Shown here: piece by piece, positions 11,500 through 22,468 of the stretch | Layout of the letters: each line of letters opens with the position of its first letter | Position numbering within the stretch: position 1 is the first letter of the stretch | Assembly (NCBI GenBank): GCA_014904845.1 | Contig: MU119214.1 | Span: 310,001 to 374,000 of the forward strand | Source: Acephala macrosclerotiorum | Taxonomy: Eukaryota; Ascomycota; Leotiomycetes; Helotiales; Mollisiaceae | Length of the DNA stretch: 64,000 nucleotides | Reading direction: 5' to 3' | Notes under the pieces: model-generated | The model's database searches: none | Seen by the model: only the letters and a program-made list of their open reading frames with translations | What the model was told of the DNA's origin: nothing | Position numbers and translations under genes: made by a program

Positions 11500-12280
11500 C
11501 TACGGCTGTCGATAGCCTGTATCCGTCTCATGCTGGGTATGGTGCGAGGACCCGAATTCTACTGGCGCTGGTCGTGCCTGTAACTCATGCTTCCATTCGG
11601 CCGTTCCACCTTGCTGGGGCGACTGCATCTCATTTGTTGTCCCCTGACCCCTCCTTCGTCTCCTAAGCAAGAAGAGTGACAGTAATGCCACAATGGCGAT
11701 AGCAACTATACCGACTTCAACGCCAATTCCTACTTTTACTCTTGTGGACAGTCCTGACGAAGAGGTTGAGCTTGAGGACGCAGTTGGCGCGGGCAACGTA
11801 CTTGACGATGACGACGTACCTGTGCTGCTTATCGTAGAGCTACTTGATGTGGAAGAAACAGCATTTGCGAAGTTCATTCCGTTAACAGGCACACCGACAA
11901 CGAAGCCTGCAGCATGCATAACTGTTGACGTGGCTGATACTGATTCTCCAATAGTGAAGTCGGCCGCTTGGATGGCTTCCATCATGTATGTGATCGTTGC
12001 GCTGATGGAGATGGGAGATGTGCATTTGCTAATTATGCCAGGTTGGAAGATTGAGATGAAAGAACAACCTCTATTTAAAGCAGTGGTGGTTTCTATTATG
12101 GGATCTGTCTCGAAAACTGAAGGAATAGGCTTGAGGGACCCACGATGGACAGCACGCGACCTGTGTACTCCCCACGCCTAGTATACTCGTCCCAACACTT
12201 GTATGCACCTACGGACAGATAATTGAAGCCAAACTAGGAAAAAACGATAAAGGGAGCAGGGCTGTAAATTCCAAGGTAAG
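11500..12280 (-). pseudogene. Decayed Ser/Thr-rich single-pass membrane protein
   Basis: The C-terminal part is intact from about 12178 down to the stop at 11500. It has a Cys-containing ectodomain, a Ser/Thr-rich stalk, one membrane helix (GVEVGIVAIAIVALLSLFL) and a cytosolic RRRRR tail of about 55 residues. This is the layout of fungal cell-surface proteins with an EGFR-like transmembrane/juxtamembrane segment. Upstream in another frame is the matching N-terminal piece, ICP-stop-VHTSVGTS...STQVACCPS. It is cut by a TAG at 12209-12211 and joined to the C-terminal part only by a frame change near 12120. No signal peptide could be found. I therefore call it broken. An unusual exon structure is the alternative. 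The 5' limit is uncertain. Confidence 0.55.
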
Positions 12281-13376
12281 CATGCACAATTACTTCAGCT
12301 AGGCAAGCAGAAACAGCCACAATCAGCAGACCTTTTCCCAGAGCCTTATCTGAGTTGGCAAGCAGGGTCCAAAGGATATTGCATCCCTTTCGGACGCAAT
12401 CTCAACAGTTGTATTGTCCACAGCTAGTGTGGCTTGATGACTGAGGTGCGCAAAATGTCCGTGCCAATGGCAATGAATGAGGGCCAAGGAACGGAGAAAA
12501 TTCTGCAGTAAGAAGACAGAACTGCGAGAGAGCATGCGGGGTCTGCGAGGCTGCCAGACACATATCTGGAAGCTTTCTGCAACACGTTACAGCAATGAAG
12601 CCATTTTAATGCTGCGATGGATCGAGGCCGTTCACCGAGCTGATGTTGTGGGTTTGACAGTTTGTAGAGAGAATTGCCCATGTTTGAGTAGAGTGGATGG
12701 GACCATAGAGGTAAACTGACTTCCAAGACCGGCTTCTGAGTTGAGGAATAATATGAAGAATGATGGTTGGGGTTCGATCGGAAGGAAGATTGAAGCTTCA
12801 AGGGAAGAACTTGAAGAAGGAGATCCAGTGGTTGCGGGTCACGTGGATCACTTGACCTTTCTCAACAACATTTTCTCTTGACCACTCCGCCCTTCCTTTG
12901 CCAAATTCTCGGTCTCCAAGACGCAAACCCAGCCCTTGTTTTCTTTTGCCGTTACCACCAACATATTTTTGAGCATGAAATGGGCTCAATTCCACCCTGC
13001 GGCATTCTATCCGCACCGGCTCACCACAATCGGCGTTCCGTCCGCCTTCGCCCCCTTTGATTGCCTCGCTTAGAGATCTACCGCGGGGCAAGCATCATGA
13101 ACGTGGGGCTTGGTCGATTTCTGCCATTTATCCTGAAGAGAAACTTCCACTTTCAAATGTATATATACCTTCTTCTTTATAAGCAGACTTTTCCTAACTT
13201 TTCACTTAACGTCTTGCTGTTGCTGCCTCGAACTTCGTTCTATTCGATCTGACCCGAGTTGATCTTCTTTACTCTCGTTCTCATCCTTCTTTACTGCTAA
13301 AGCCGGCATCGGGCCCGGCTAAGCGTCTTGATATATATCCTCTTGAAACATCGCAAGATCCTCAACTTCCCCAATC
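12281..13376. other. Intergenic region with promoter of the dehydrogenase gene
   Basis: No gene is recognised. The last 250 bases look like a fungal promoter and leader: a TATATATA at 13160-13167, about 215 bp before the ATG at 13377, followed by CT-rich sequence. The 80- to 125-codon open frames at 12424-13091 overlap on both strands and show no family traits. Confidence 0.5.
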
Positions 13377-14829
13377 ATGGCCTCACAAAAGCCCAAAATC
13401 GCCTTCCTCGGCCTCGGCGCTATGGGCTTCGGCATGGCCACAAACCTAATCAAGCTCTCCCACCGCGTAACCGGCTTCGACGTCTGGGCCCCAACCCTCC
13501 AACGCTTCTCCGCTGCAGGCGGAACTCCCTCCACCACGCCCCGAGAATGTGTTCGCGACGCTCCATACGTGGTATTTATGGTAGCTACCGCTGCTCAAAT
13601 CATGAGTGCTCTGTTTGAAGGCGAGGACGCAGCAGTGAAGGAGTTGAAGCAAGGTGCAAGCTTGATGCTTTGTAGTACAGGACCACCGGAATACGTTCCG
13701 CTTATTCAGAAGAAGCTGAATGACTTGGGGAGAGGGGATGTTTTGGTTGTTGATGCGCCTGTTTCTGGTGGTACCATTCGAGCTGCGAATGGGACTTTGT
13801 CGATTTTTGCTGCTGGGGAGGAGAAGGCGTTAGAAGCTGCGGATCCGATTTTGAAGGATATGGCCGGGGGTAATCTTTGGGTTATTCCGGGAGGCCATGG
13901 GGCGGGGACGAATGTTAAGATGGTGCATCAGGTTTTGGCGGGGATTCATATTGCGATGACGAGTGAGGCGATGGGGTTTGTCGCGAAGTTGGGGTTGCCG
14001 AGTAAAGCTGCTTTTGAGGCTTTGAAAGCTGGAGAGGGGAGTAGTTGGATGTTTGAAAACAGAACGCCTCATATGCTTGTGGAGGACAAGACTGTGTACT
14101 CGGCATTGAACATTATTGTCAAGGATATGGTGAGTTTGGACCTCCTAATACCGTTTGGAGAAAAGGTGATTGACATCAATAGGGAATCGTGACAGCCGGT
14201 GGAAGATCAGCTCACTTCCCGCTCTTCCTCTCCTCAGCTACCGAGCAAGTCCTCGCCAGCGGCGTAAATGCTGGTCTTGGGTTAGTTGACGATGCGAATC
14301 TGGTTGGTGTCTATCTCCCACAAGATCCAACTGCGGTTTTAAAACTTGCCTCATCGGCAGAAACGCTTTCAGCCAACGACTCAAAATTGAAGCTCGTAGA
14401 AAAAGCAATGGCAGGTGTTCATCTTGCTGCTGCTGCTGAAGCGATGTGTCTGGGTGCAAAAGTAGGATTGGATTCGAAAACTATGTTTGCGATCATCAGC
14501 ACAGCAGCGGGAGTGAGTAAGATGTTTGTAGAGAAGGCACCGATGTGGTTGAGTGGGGAGTGGACGAGTGGGAAGACGATTGATGATGTGGTTGTAGAAT
14601 TGGTACGTACCATATGAGGTTTTGGTGGGTAGAAATGATGACTGACAGTGAACAGACTGAGGCGATTGAGGAGGCGAGCAAATTGAAATACCCATTGAAC
14701 TTGGCAGGGACTGCTTTGCAGCTCTTCCAGCTAGCCTCGTTGAAAGGATTTGGCAAGGAGCCGGATGTCGCCATCGCGAGGATATGGGATGGGCCTGAGG
14801 GGCCGCTGTTTCCGAGGAAAAGCTCTTAG
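13377..14829 (+). CDS. Two-part beta-hydroxyacid dehydrogenase (3-hydroxyisobutyrate/L-threonate dehydrogenase-like)
   Basis: Exons 13377-14129, 14183-14602 and 14656-14829 give 448 residues. The N-terminal half is a complete NAD(P)-dependent beta-hydroxyacid dehydrogenase. It has the dinucleotide loop GLGAMG (12-17), the substrate motif DAPVSGGT, and the catalytic Lys in GAGTNVKMVHQ followed by the helical domain. The C-terminal half carries a second helical domain without its own Rossmann fold: VEKAMAGVHLAAAAEAM echoes VHQVLAGIHIAMTSEAM. Two-part proteins of about 440 residues are usual in filamentous fungi and are mostly named L-threonate dehydrogenase or 6-phosphogluconate-dehydrogenase-like. 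They oxidise a small hydroxyacid with NAD+. The substrate cannot be read from the sequence. No targeting signal is evident, so it is probably cytosolic. Confidence 0.88.
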
Positions 14830-15824
14830 ATAAGTGAGTTGAATAAGGTCGGATTTCCGTTTCTGTCTCAAAATGCCTGGAATCTGAGCCCGATAAGCGT
14901 TTTGGTCAATGTTCGACGTCACTTCCGAGTTCGAAGTGTTATTTTGTTTTGTTCTGATTTCAGCTAGATATTCCCCCTCGCATCCATATTGTCGAACCTC
15001 TGAAAGTATTTCTAGCCATCCAACATAATTCTCACACAACATGTAAAGATGCCGAGAGCTGCAACATACGAGGAAGTGGCTTGGGAGGCACTTTCGCCAT
15101 CTTTAATAGCCTGATGCATCCAATCCCCCTTTTCGATCTGACGAGGTAAGCGAGGGACTTCTCCAATACTTCACCTCGGCGCTTGTCAAGAACGAGTCTT
15201 GTACCGTGCAATGAACACACCAGATCAATGATATCCGTATTAAATACTGAAGAAGGCCAGGTAAGGTCAGGCGTGGATGTCCTCATAAGCCTGATTCATA
15301 AAGCAGCGTAGTGTCTTGCTCAGAGAACTGCGAGATATATACCTTTTGCACTGTAGCTACTTGCGACATTTCGGCAAGAACGAACCAACGGTGAAGAAAT
15401 CAGGTCTGTGAAGGGATATTCATGCAGCCTTCTCCCCTCGTTGAACGCATTGTCTCAGATGGTGGCGTATTTGTTGCAGACTTCTTGGCGATGATTGAGT
15501 TGGCTTAGAGCATAGCCGAAGCCTCGCTTCACATTTGCATTAAAGTGGCAGAGTGCCTTGGCCCTTGTCGTCTAAAGATGTCTCTTAGCAGCACATGGCG
15601 GTGCCGAATGGCCGATTAGTGTAAGACGATGCTTTCGAATTGGAAAGTGCCGTTGGCTTGCTTTGCGCATCTCGAAGAGGGTTCGCAGCCCAATTGTGAG
15701 GCGATATAAGTGAGGGGGCGGCCCATGAAGGAGGCTACCAGATTCGTCCTTTCTCTGCTATCTCAAAGTCTAAGACGTCTGGGCATCATTATTTCAAATC
15801 ATTTCACACTAGATAAGAAGAACG
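14830..15824. other. Intergenic region
   Basis: No gene or repeat recognised. It separates two genes on the same strand and should hold the terminator of the dehydrogenase and the promoter of the next gene. Confidence 0.5.
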
Positions 15825-16608
15825 ATGTCTAAAAAAGCGAGCACTAAGGACAAAGTAGTCGGTGGGATTGTGCTAGATATGATATCTAGGATCTACAGAC
15901 CATATAGCTAAGCCAGTACTAACGTTCTAAGGTGGCCTAGCACTCTTCGCTGTAGGATCGATGGTGGAAAGTCGCAAGAAAGCGAGTGAGCAGAAGAAAT
16001 TGGAAGCTGCACTTAGGGGGAAGGCACCATTCAGGATGGCCGCAGAGCCCAGTCGGAAGGTCTATCTCGTCACAATCGATATCAAATATGGGCTGTTCAA
16101 CGCTACCCAAACTGCTCGGACGCTTGTTCATGAGCTCACTATCGGCTTGAAAGACATTCCCTCGAGTGCAGTCTCTCACTGGGCTGTTCAGGTCGGCGGC
16201 GGAGACGATGCTTGTTTCTTCGAGATCATGTCTTATAATGTGCGTAAAGCACAGGAACTCTGGGCTAAGAAGTGGAGCGGCAAGGAGAAGAGCGGCGGGA
16301 TTACAGAACATGAATATTTTGGTACAAGTTCATGTTCAGATGAGGAAATCAAGCAGATTGGTGAGTGTTGACACGGCATTGTGCTCCTAATTTACAATTT
16401 TGCAGCTAATAGCATAATTGCCAAGAGACTTCGATACGATCTTACGAATAACAATTGCCAGCACCTTGCGAAGCGTCTTTTTAAGGAGATCCTCAATGTT
16501 GAGATGAAGGACAGCCCTCTATTGGATGCACTTGCTATGGTTCTTTCCGCTTCACTTCTGCTTGCAGATGTTGGCCCGCAGGAAACCCAGAGGCTGTTCT
16601 TGAATTGA
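15825..16608 (+). CDS. LRAT/NlpC-P60-like (papain-fold) small protein
   Basis: Exons 15825-15861, 15932-16360 and 16406-16608 give 222 residues. The first intron (70 bp) ends in a textbook TACTAAC branch site and an AAG acceptor. The core has a His in SHWAVQVGGG (His about 95), a mid-strand FFEIMSY, and a Cys in the helix start NNNCQHLAKRL (Cys about 173). This His-then-Cys order with an NC-Q motif is that of permuted papain-like LRAT and NlpC/P60 relatives. These act as acyltransferases, phospholipases or amidases. A short hydrophobic piece (GLALFAVG, 14-21) lies near the N-terminus. The family assignment is by motif only, so substrate and activity are unknown. The tiny first exon is the least certain part. 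Confidence 0.75.
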
Positions 16609-19600
16609 ACGGAAGACCGATGACAAGCTCTCATCTACCCTAAGGGATTCTGGACTCCGATCGATGGGCTGCGAGGGAAGAATTCAAGGATTTATGTTAG
16701 CCAAATGGCAACTTTCTGTCTCGTTCAGTTGCTTCGATACATCGTGTCTTACGTGCTGTAGGTCTCGATTGATCCTCACCGATTTCAGTTCTCACCATAT
16801 TCAGAAATCGGTCTGGGTGTCTAATGAGGACATGAACTACAGTCATAGCTTTAGGCAGCGAATAAGTTCCGGAGTCTCTGGTACCTTAAGCAATTTGGAT
16901 CATCGGGCGTCCTTTGCAACGTATGGTGATTTGATTCAGCGCAAACTTTTCTAAGAAGTGATCTGTCTCATCTCCTAAGGCCTCAAGTACCCGGACAGAC
17001 TTCTGAACATGGCGAGTACGCGATGACCTAAACTCTATATTGTGCTGTCAACTAGTCTGTAAGACGTGGTGTGCGTAGTGGACTTTGATTCCTGGCAGCA
17101 ACGTAGAATTTCGAGATGCGGGGAGAAAGTTTTAGACGGACATTCAAATGTTGCAATTTAGGTTGAACGTTACTTCGGATTTGAGCTTGGATAGTGCATA
17201 TGTTGGGAGTGCTAGCACGCGAGGGAAAGTATTTTTTAATGTTGGGCCTTGACTGGAGATTTCTGAAAGTCAGAATGTCCGACGCGACAATCACTTCCTA
17301 CGTTTCTGTGAATGCCCGAGCTTGACTTCGACACCCCTCGATTAGAATCGGTGATGTCCTTTCAACCCTGAATACCCACGTTGGGCATCCCATTCATACA
17401 TGAAGGTCCAATGATCGGCAAAGGATCAGGACTCGGGCAAGGCATTCGAGGGACTCGAAGCAGGCAAAGATAGCAAAATGATCTCAATCATCGGCCAACT
17501 TGCTTCAGCGAAAGTTTAATTCTCTGATGTCTTGCGACGTTGGCAGAACTCCGGTAGATTTTGAGTTTGCAGGGATGCTTTGTCGTCGACCGGCAACAAG
17601 GAGAGTCCTTGTTCAATACTCGAGATTAAGGACAGATGCACATACGCAGCCTCACAAAGGCTTCCCTTCACTCAAAAACAAGCTCGTCATTCTTGATTAC
17701 AGTACAATCGCGTTTTTGACGCATGATGCTAGCACGTACTCTGCACAGACATAGGACGAACCCTATCAAAGGATGACCTTAGCTCAAAGGTAGTCAAAAT
17801 AGACTTCTCACCCTGACTAAGAAGGACCAGCAAAGCTCGCTTGGGGGAGAAGTGGCGTGCTAGACCCCTCTTCTTATCAAGCGTAGTTGTCGGTTTAATG
17901 TTTCGAGACTCGTCCCGAGCTGTTTGCTTGTTCGATATGCTGGTGGGTTTGCTGTATGCAATGAGCGCAGAATTCGAAACATAGAACGGAACAAGAAGCA
18001 AGCCGAAGAGAGTATTCGGAAGGGATTGGAAAGGACGGAAGCCGAAGAAATCCGGCAAGCTTTATCTTGACCGATGAGAGATAGGGAGGGTGAAAGCATT
18101 TTCGGTTCCGAGGTTATTCAAGCTCATGCCTCCTGCATTCATCTCCGTTCTCGCATGCTATGATGAAAGAATCTTTCGACCGTGCTATCATATGATAAAG
18201 CAACGCGATAAGATCCCGCTGCACACATGTATACTCCTTGTAAGTTCGTACTTTGACGAGTGAGGTTCGGCAGAAGGTAAAATTGGATTCTTGAATTTCT
18301 GGGAATATAAATTAGGAGAGAAGCAGGTGGCTAGAAAGAGAGAGGAAATGGCGGGGCAGAATGTGATGGGTTTGCAGTGCATCGAATTTAGGTCTTGGCA
18401 ACGATTGGTAATGCCGGGAGATATTTGCATGTTTGGGCGGGTAATTTGATTATCTGCCGTCATGTTTGTATTCTGTGTGTATTTCTGCAGCAGAAGCTGG
18501 TTTTCGTAGCGAGAAGGAGGATTGCGGAAGGAGGTTGGGATGCAGAGGACGGAGGTGGAAGGAGCGCGGAATGGAAAGGTTTGAGAGGAAAGTGAAATCA
18601 CGGGTTTCTGAAGTCCGGTAACGAGACGGGATTTTGTGTCCAACGCAGGAGGCTTGTAGGACTGGGATGGATTCGTGCTGAGATATGTTGTGCGACGTGG
18701 GCGTTGGTATGTCAGAGGGATTTGATGGTTCACGAATGCGAGTACGGGTAGCGAAGTGGCTTGACACGTTGACGACGTCGGTAGGGACCAACGGTTCGAG
18801 AGAGCTGGATAGATGAAGAGAATCTGGAGTCGAGAGGGGTTAGGAATGATCGCGGGGTCGAGAGGAGGCCGTTGATGATCGATTGGACATTGAAGCCTTG
18901 TTAAATTTCTATGCGTGGGGAAGAAGGCACGGGAGATGCTCTCGGCACGTTCTCAAGATGAGGCGTCGAGCCTCAAGCTGAATTGATCCCCTGATTGATA
19001 CAGATGGCACAATTCCAGCATCGTGTGTACCTTGACTTGCAAGGACAAGCAATAGGGAACAAACCGAGAAGGCACGGATATGAAAGGGGCTCAGGCGTCG
19101 CGTTCAAGGCTGCACGGTTCAGATGAGATGAGGTTGAGAATGCGGGTGAGGTATCGGTATGTGGAGACGGGATGTTTCACGGGAACGGGAGGGAGTGAGA
19201 TGAATTGATGCGATCCATGGATGAGAACAGGATTTTTAGATGGTGATGAGATGAAGTTGAGTTCTGATGTAGACGCATGGGGAAGGTACTGTGACCTTTA
19301 GATTCCTATGCAATGGGATGTAATTCTTGCCCTAGAAGAGTCAGGAAGGCGGAATACCTGTGGGCGTTGATGTGGGCGTTCAACGTCGGTTCCAAAGGGA
19401 CGGAATTGAACTTTGAAATCAGTCGAAGGTTTGATGATCGAGTGATTCAGGCGCTAACGTCGAGCTCTGGGCGCTGCTTCGCTACGAGGGAGCGAATCAT
19501 AAATGGAAATTGAGGCTGTGATGTCAATATTCATATAAAATAGTTTCCCGGCAGTTTGGGACTGATGTTCTTGGTATTGTCAACATGTGGCAGGATGACG

Positions 19601-22468
19601 CGTCTTACCTGAAGCAGCTGCTATAAGAGGCATGTTTGTGGGAGATGGCACGCGTGAGTTGATTGGATTTAGAGCGAAGAAGGCGTTGAAAAGGCGTTGA
19701 ACTTGACGCTAGTGGGTGAAAGCCCAGTCGAGAGGACGCCCCTCGTGAAAATTTACCAGATCTCGACGTTGGAGTTGTGAGCTATCAGAGGCAGTGCTTC
19801 CAATTGGGCGAGATGGATGGTTTGACGGGCTATTTTTGTCGTGGCGTTCTCACGCGTCATATTGCCTTTTGAGATGCGAGTTGAGTCTTTTGATGTTGGA
19901 TCGCTGGACGAGAAGGGAAGAAGCTTGGAGTAGTCCTTTCTAACTCCTGCAGAGGATCAAAAGCATGGAGATCAACACTGCACGCTTCCTTCCCTCCTAG
20001 ACCTAGGCTGCGCCTCTTTCTTGCGTCTGTTGTCCCAAAGATCGTGAAATCGTGGCTCTCGAAACTTCGCTTCACTTGAAGCCTGTGTTCCGAGAGAGTG
20101 GTTCGTGTTGGTCCTAAGGCTTGCCTTGTGAGGAGGCAACTCCGAGATTGTGGACATCGCCGTTGTGTCGGGTAGACATGGGACCGAGGTGATGTTTGGT
20201 TTGAGGATGGGGATGCAAGCCGGATTTGCTTTTTGATTCCATGTACAGTGCTCGAGGCCATGAGAGGTTGGATTGCTGCTTCTTTTGTCATGGAGGATGC
20301 GCGAGCAGGATGAGCAGGCCTGGATGAGTTCATGCATCGGAAGATATGCAAGATGAAAAGGGAGATGATGATGCCGGAGTGGGGTGAATTCAGAGACATG
20401 GATTTGATAGAGAACGTGGGACACGCGGTCCTGACTGATAAAATCTCGACTGATGTTTGAGAAATGCTTGTTCTTCATATCGCATTCACGCATACCGTAT
20501 GACATTAGACCATATTTGCTTTGTCGCAAAGCCTTTGCTCTGGAGTCAATTGATTGACTTCGGCTTCATCGTCAAGTTTCTCGGTTTGTTAAAATTATGA
20601 AGATCTTTTCATAAGTTTCTGAGATAGCTTAGTTGGGCACAAATACCCCCGTAGTGTACAAGGGAGGGTCATCGATAACGGTCTCGCCAGAACTGCGCCG
20701 TCGCGCGGATGTCTTTCCAGCATTCCGTGAAGCCGGCGGGATGGTTATACTTAGTTCGTGGGCTTTCCTGAGTCCGGGTTGGCCAAGTTTCTTGTCCTGT
20801 GGGGTGCTGAATCTTCGTGTCCACAGCGCTGGATTCCGAAGGATTAAAAGCCGCTGAATGGGAAGAGAAGTCTCCTGAGTCATAAAGATCCAAAGCTTTA
20901 TGCTGACGACTGGTCAATTTCTTTTTCAATCTGGATTTGATTTCCAACATTCAAGTGTTGTTGGAAGGGTTATGCCGGAGGGCTTTGTGGCGCTCTTTGC
21001 TGTGTGGCATTGAAGACAGATTCATCTGTAATTTCCCCGTGGTCTCAACGCTCATCACTCCCGCTCACGACGGCGGCAATAGACTTTGGTACCGGTTACC
21101 TAGCTAACAGTGAAAGAGGAGATTGGGATTGATGTGATAGTGGCATCGATAATTCTCCTGAAGTGAAGTACCGCCGGATGATCACGAAAGTGGAGTAACT
21201 CGATGCGGTGTGTAATCGATGCATCGATGCAGTGGGCTGCAGGGTAACTAGATCTGGTGATCTCTCTAGGCCCTGAATGGTCACTTACTGCGCGACAGCA
21301 CCTGGCCTCTTTGGGCTATTTTTTCAGCAATGACCAGCTCGGCCATTCTTGCATCTTGGCTTGGGGAGCACAGATTGGCAGAGTTTGACGCACAGGAGTT
21401 CAATAGGATGCCAATAGTGAGGGCAGATCTCACCAGTTCTCGTGGAGAATCATGAATCCGTGAGCTTTTGTTGGATGAGGTCCAGAACAGTCCTGAGCGA
21501 ATGAGATCCGGATGCTTCAGAGGCTGAGAGCCCTGGTGAGCCCTGATGAGTGAGCGTAAAGCCGATGGCAAGAGGGGCGAGCAGTGAAGCGGCCGACCGG
21601 CACTCACTAATCGATGTCATTGGCCCTGTTGCTCAGGCACGAGGAAGAGAGACAAACGCCTCGGCGACGTAGTGTAGTTAGCTCTAGGCACACTGGACTT
21701 CTGGAGGTCTTCGTGCTTGCTTCTTTCTACGCCTAAGCCCTAACCGTTGCTTGTTTATACGCCAGGTTTGTGGCAGACACGCACGCGAGCAGCCGTTCGG
21801 GGGCAGCGGTTTGAGAAGTGTCAGTGAGCGCGCGCGCGGTTTGACTACTATTGTACTGATTTATATCTCGCAGCAAAGGCTATTTCACACTTCTAGCACT
21901 CAGGCCTGCTGGAACTCTTTGACGGACCGGGATTTGTCTGCGATTAGCCCAAAGCAGCCTTTTTGTGTGCTGAGCCAGAGCAAGGGGGGCTGACAGTGGC
22001 CAAGCCAACCCCCCCCCTGCAATTTGGAGTTTTGGGAGGTCGCTAAAGGGGGAAGGGAAGCCTGTGGTGCTGACCGCTGCCCAATCACTGGCAATCACCG
22101 CGAAACTGGCCAACCTCGCCTTCGGGGGTTCTGCTCTGGTTTTCTCGCCAGGCCCATGACGCCGTGCAGCCTCTCTTCTTCTCTGCCCCCTGCTGCATCT
22201 GCACTTACACTCACAGGCATCACATCCAATCCAACCAGCCCAAGCACCTTCCCTCCCAGTCACTTCGACCTTTCACCCTCGACCACTTCCTGCCCTCTCC
22301 GGTACTGCTCTGCACTGCACGCACTGCAGCATCGCATTCGACTTCGATCGAAACACCTTCTCTCGCTCACACATCTTCGACTCAATTGAGAACGACATCA
22401 ATGCATCGACGATCCGAAAAACCTCCAAGTAGCTGAGTGCTACCTCGTGGAAAGAGTGGCAGAGAGTG
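16609..22468. other. Long gene-free stretch upstream of LTE1
   Basis: In 5.9 kb I find no family match. Open frames of 180-185 codons at 18188-18733 and 19857-20529 (minus) overlap other frames and are rich in Ser, His, Pro and Arg without conserved motifs. A perfect 14-bp palindrome lies at 21215-21228 and a CG-alternating run near 21830. Base composition does not look AT-rich, unlike typical RIP-degraded repeats. The final 300 bases are pyrimidine-rich and contain short upstream ATG frames, as expected for the leader of the RasGEF gene. Long regulatory DNA, a non-coding RNA or an old decayed gene would all fit. Confidence 0.5.

Noticed and set aside
11693..12181. Plus-strand frame of 162 codons
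   Set aside because: It is the antisense of the Ser-rich membrane protein, where TCT/AGC-type codons leave the other strand open.
12765..12785. GGTTCGATCGG resembling a tRNA T-loop
   Set aside because: No matching stems, anticodon loop or B-box spacing were found nearby. The same applies to a GGTTCGAAT near 45683.
18188..18733. Minus-strand frame of 181 codons
   Set aside because: No motif, no partner exon and skewed low-complexity composition; it overlaps other frames and lies in a gene-free block.
19857..20529. Two overlapping minus-strand frames of 180 and 185 codons
   Set aside because: Both cannot be coding over the same bases, and neither shows conserved patterns or splice partners.
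21215..21228. Perfect 14-base palindrome
   Set aside because: It stands alone with no second copy or nearby gene, and short palindromes of this kind are expected by chance in 64 kb.
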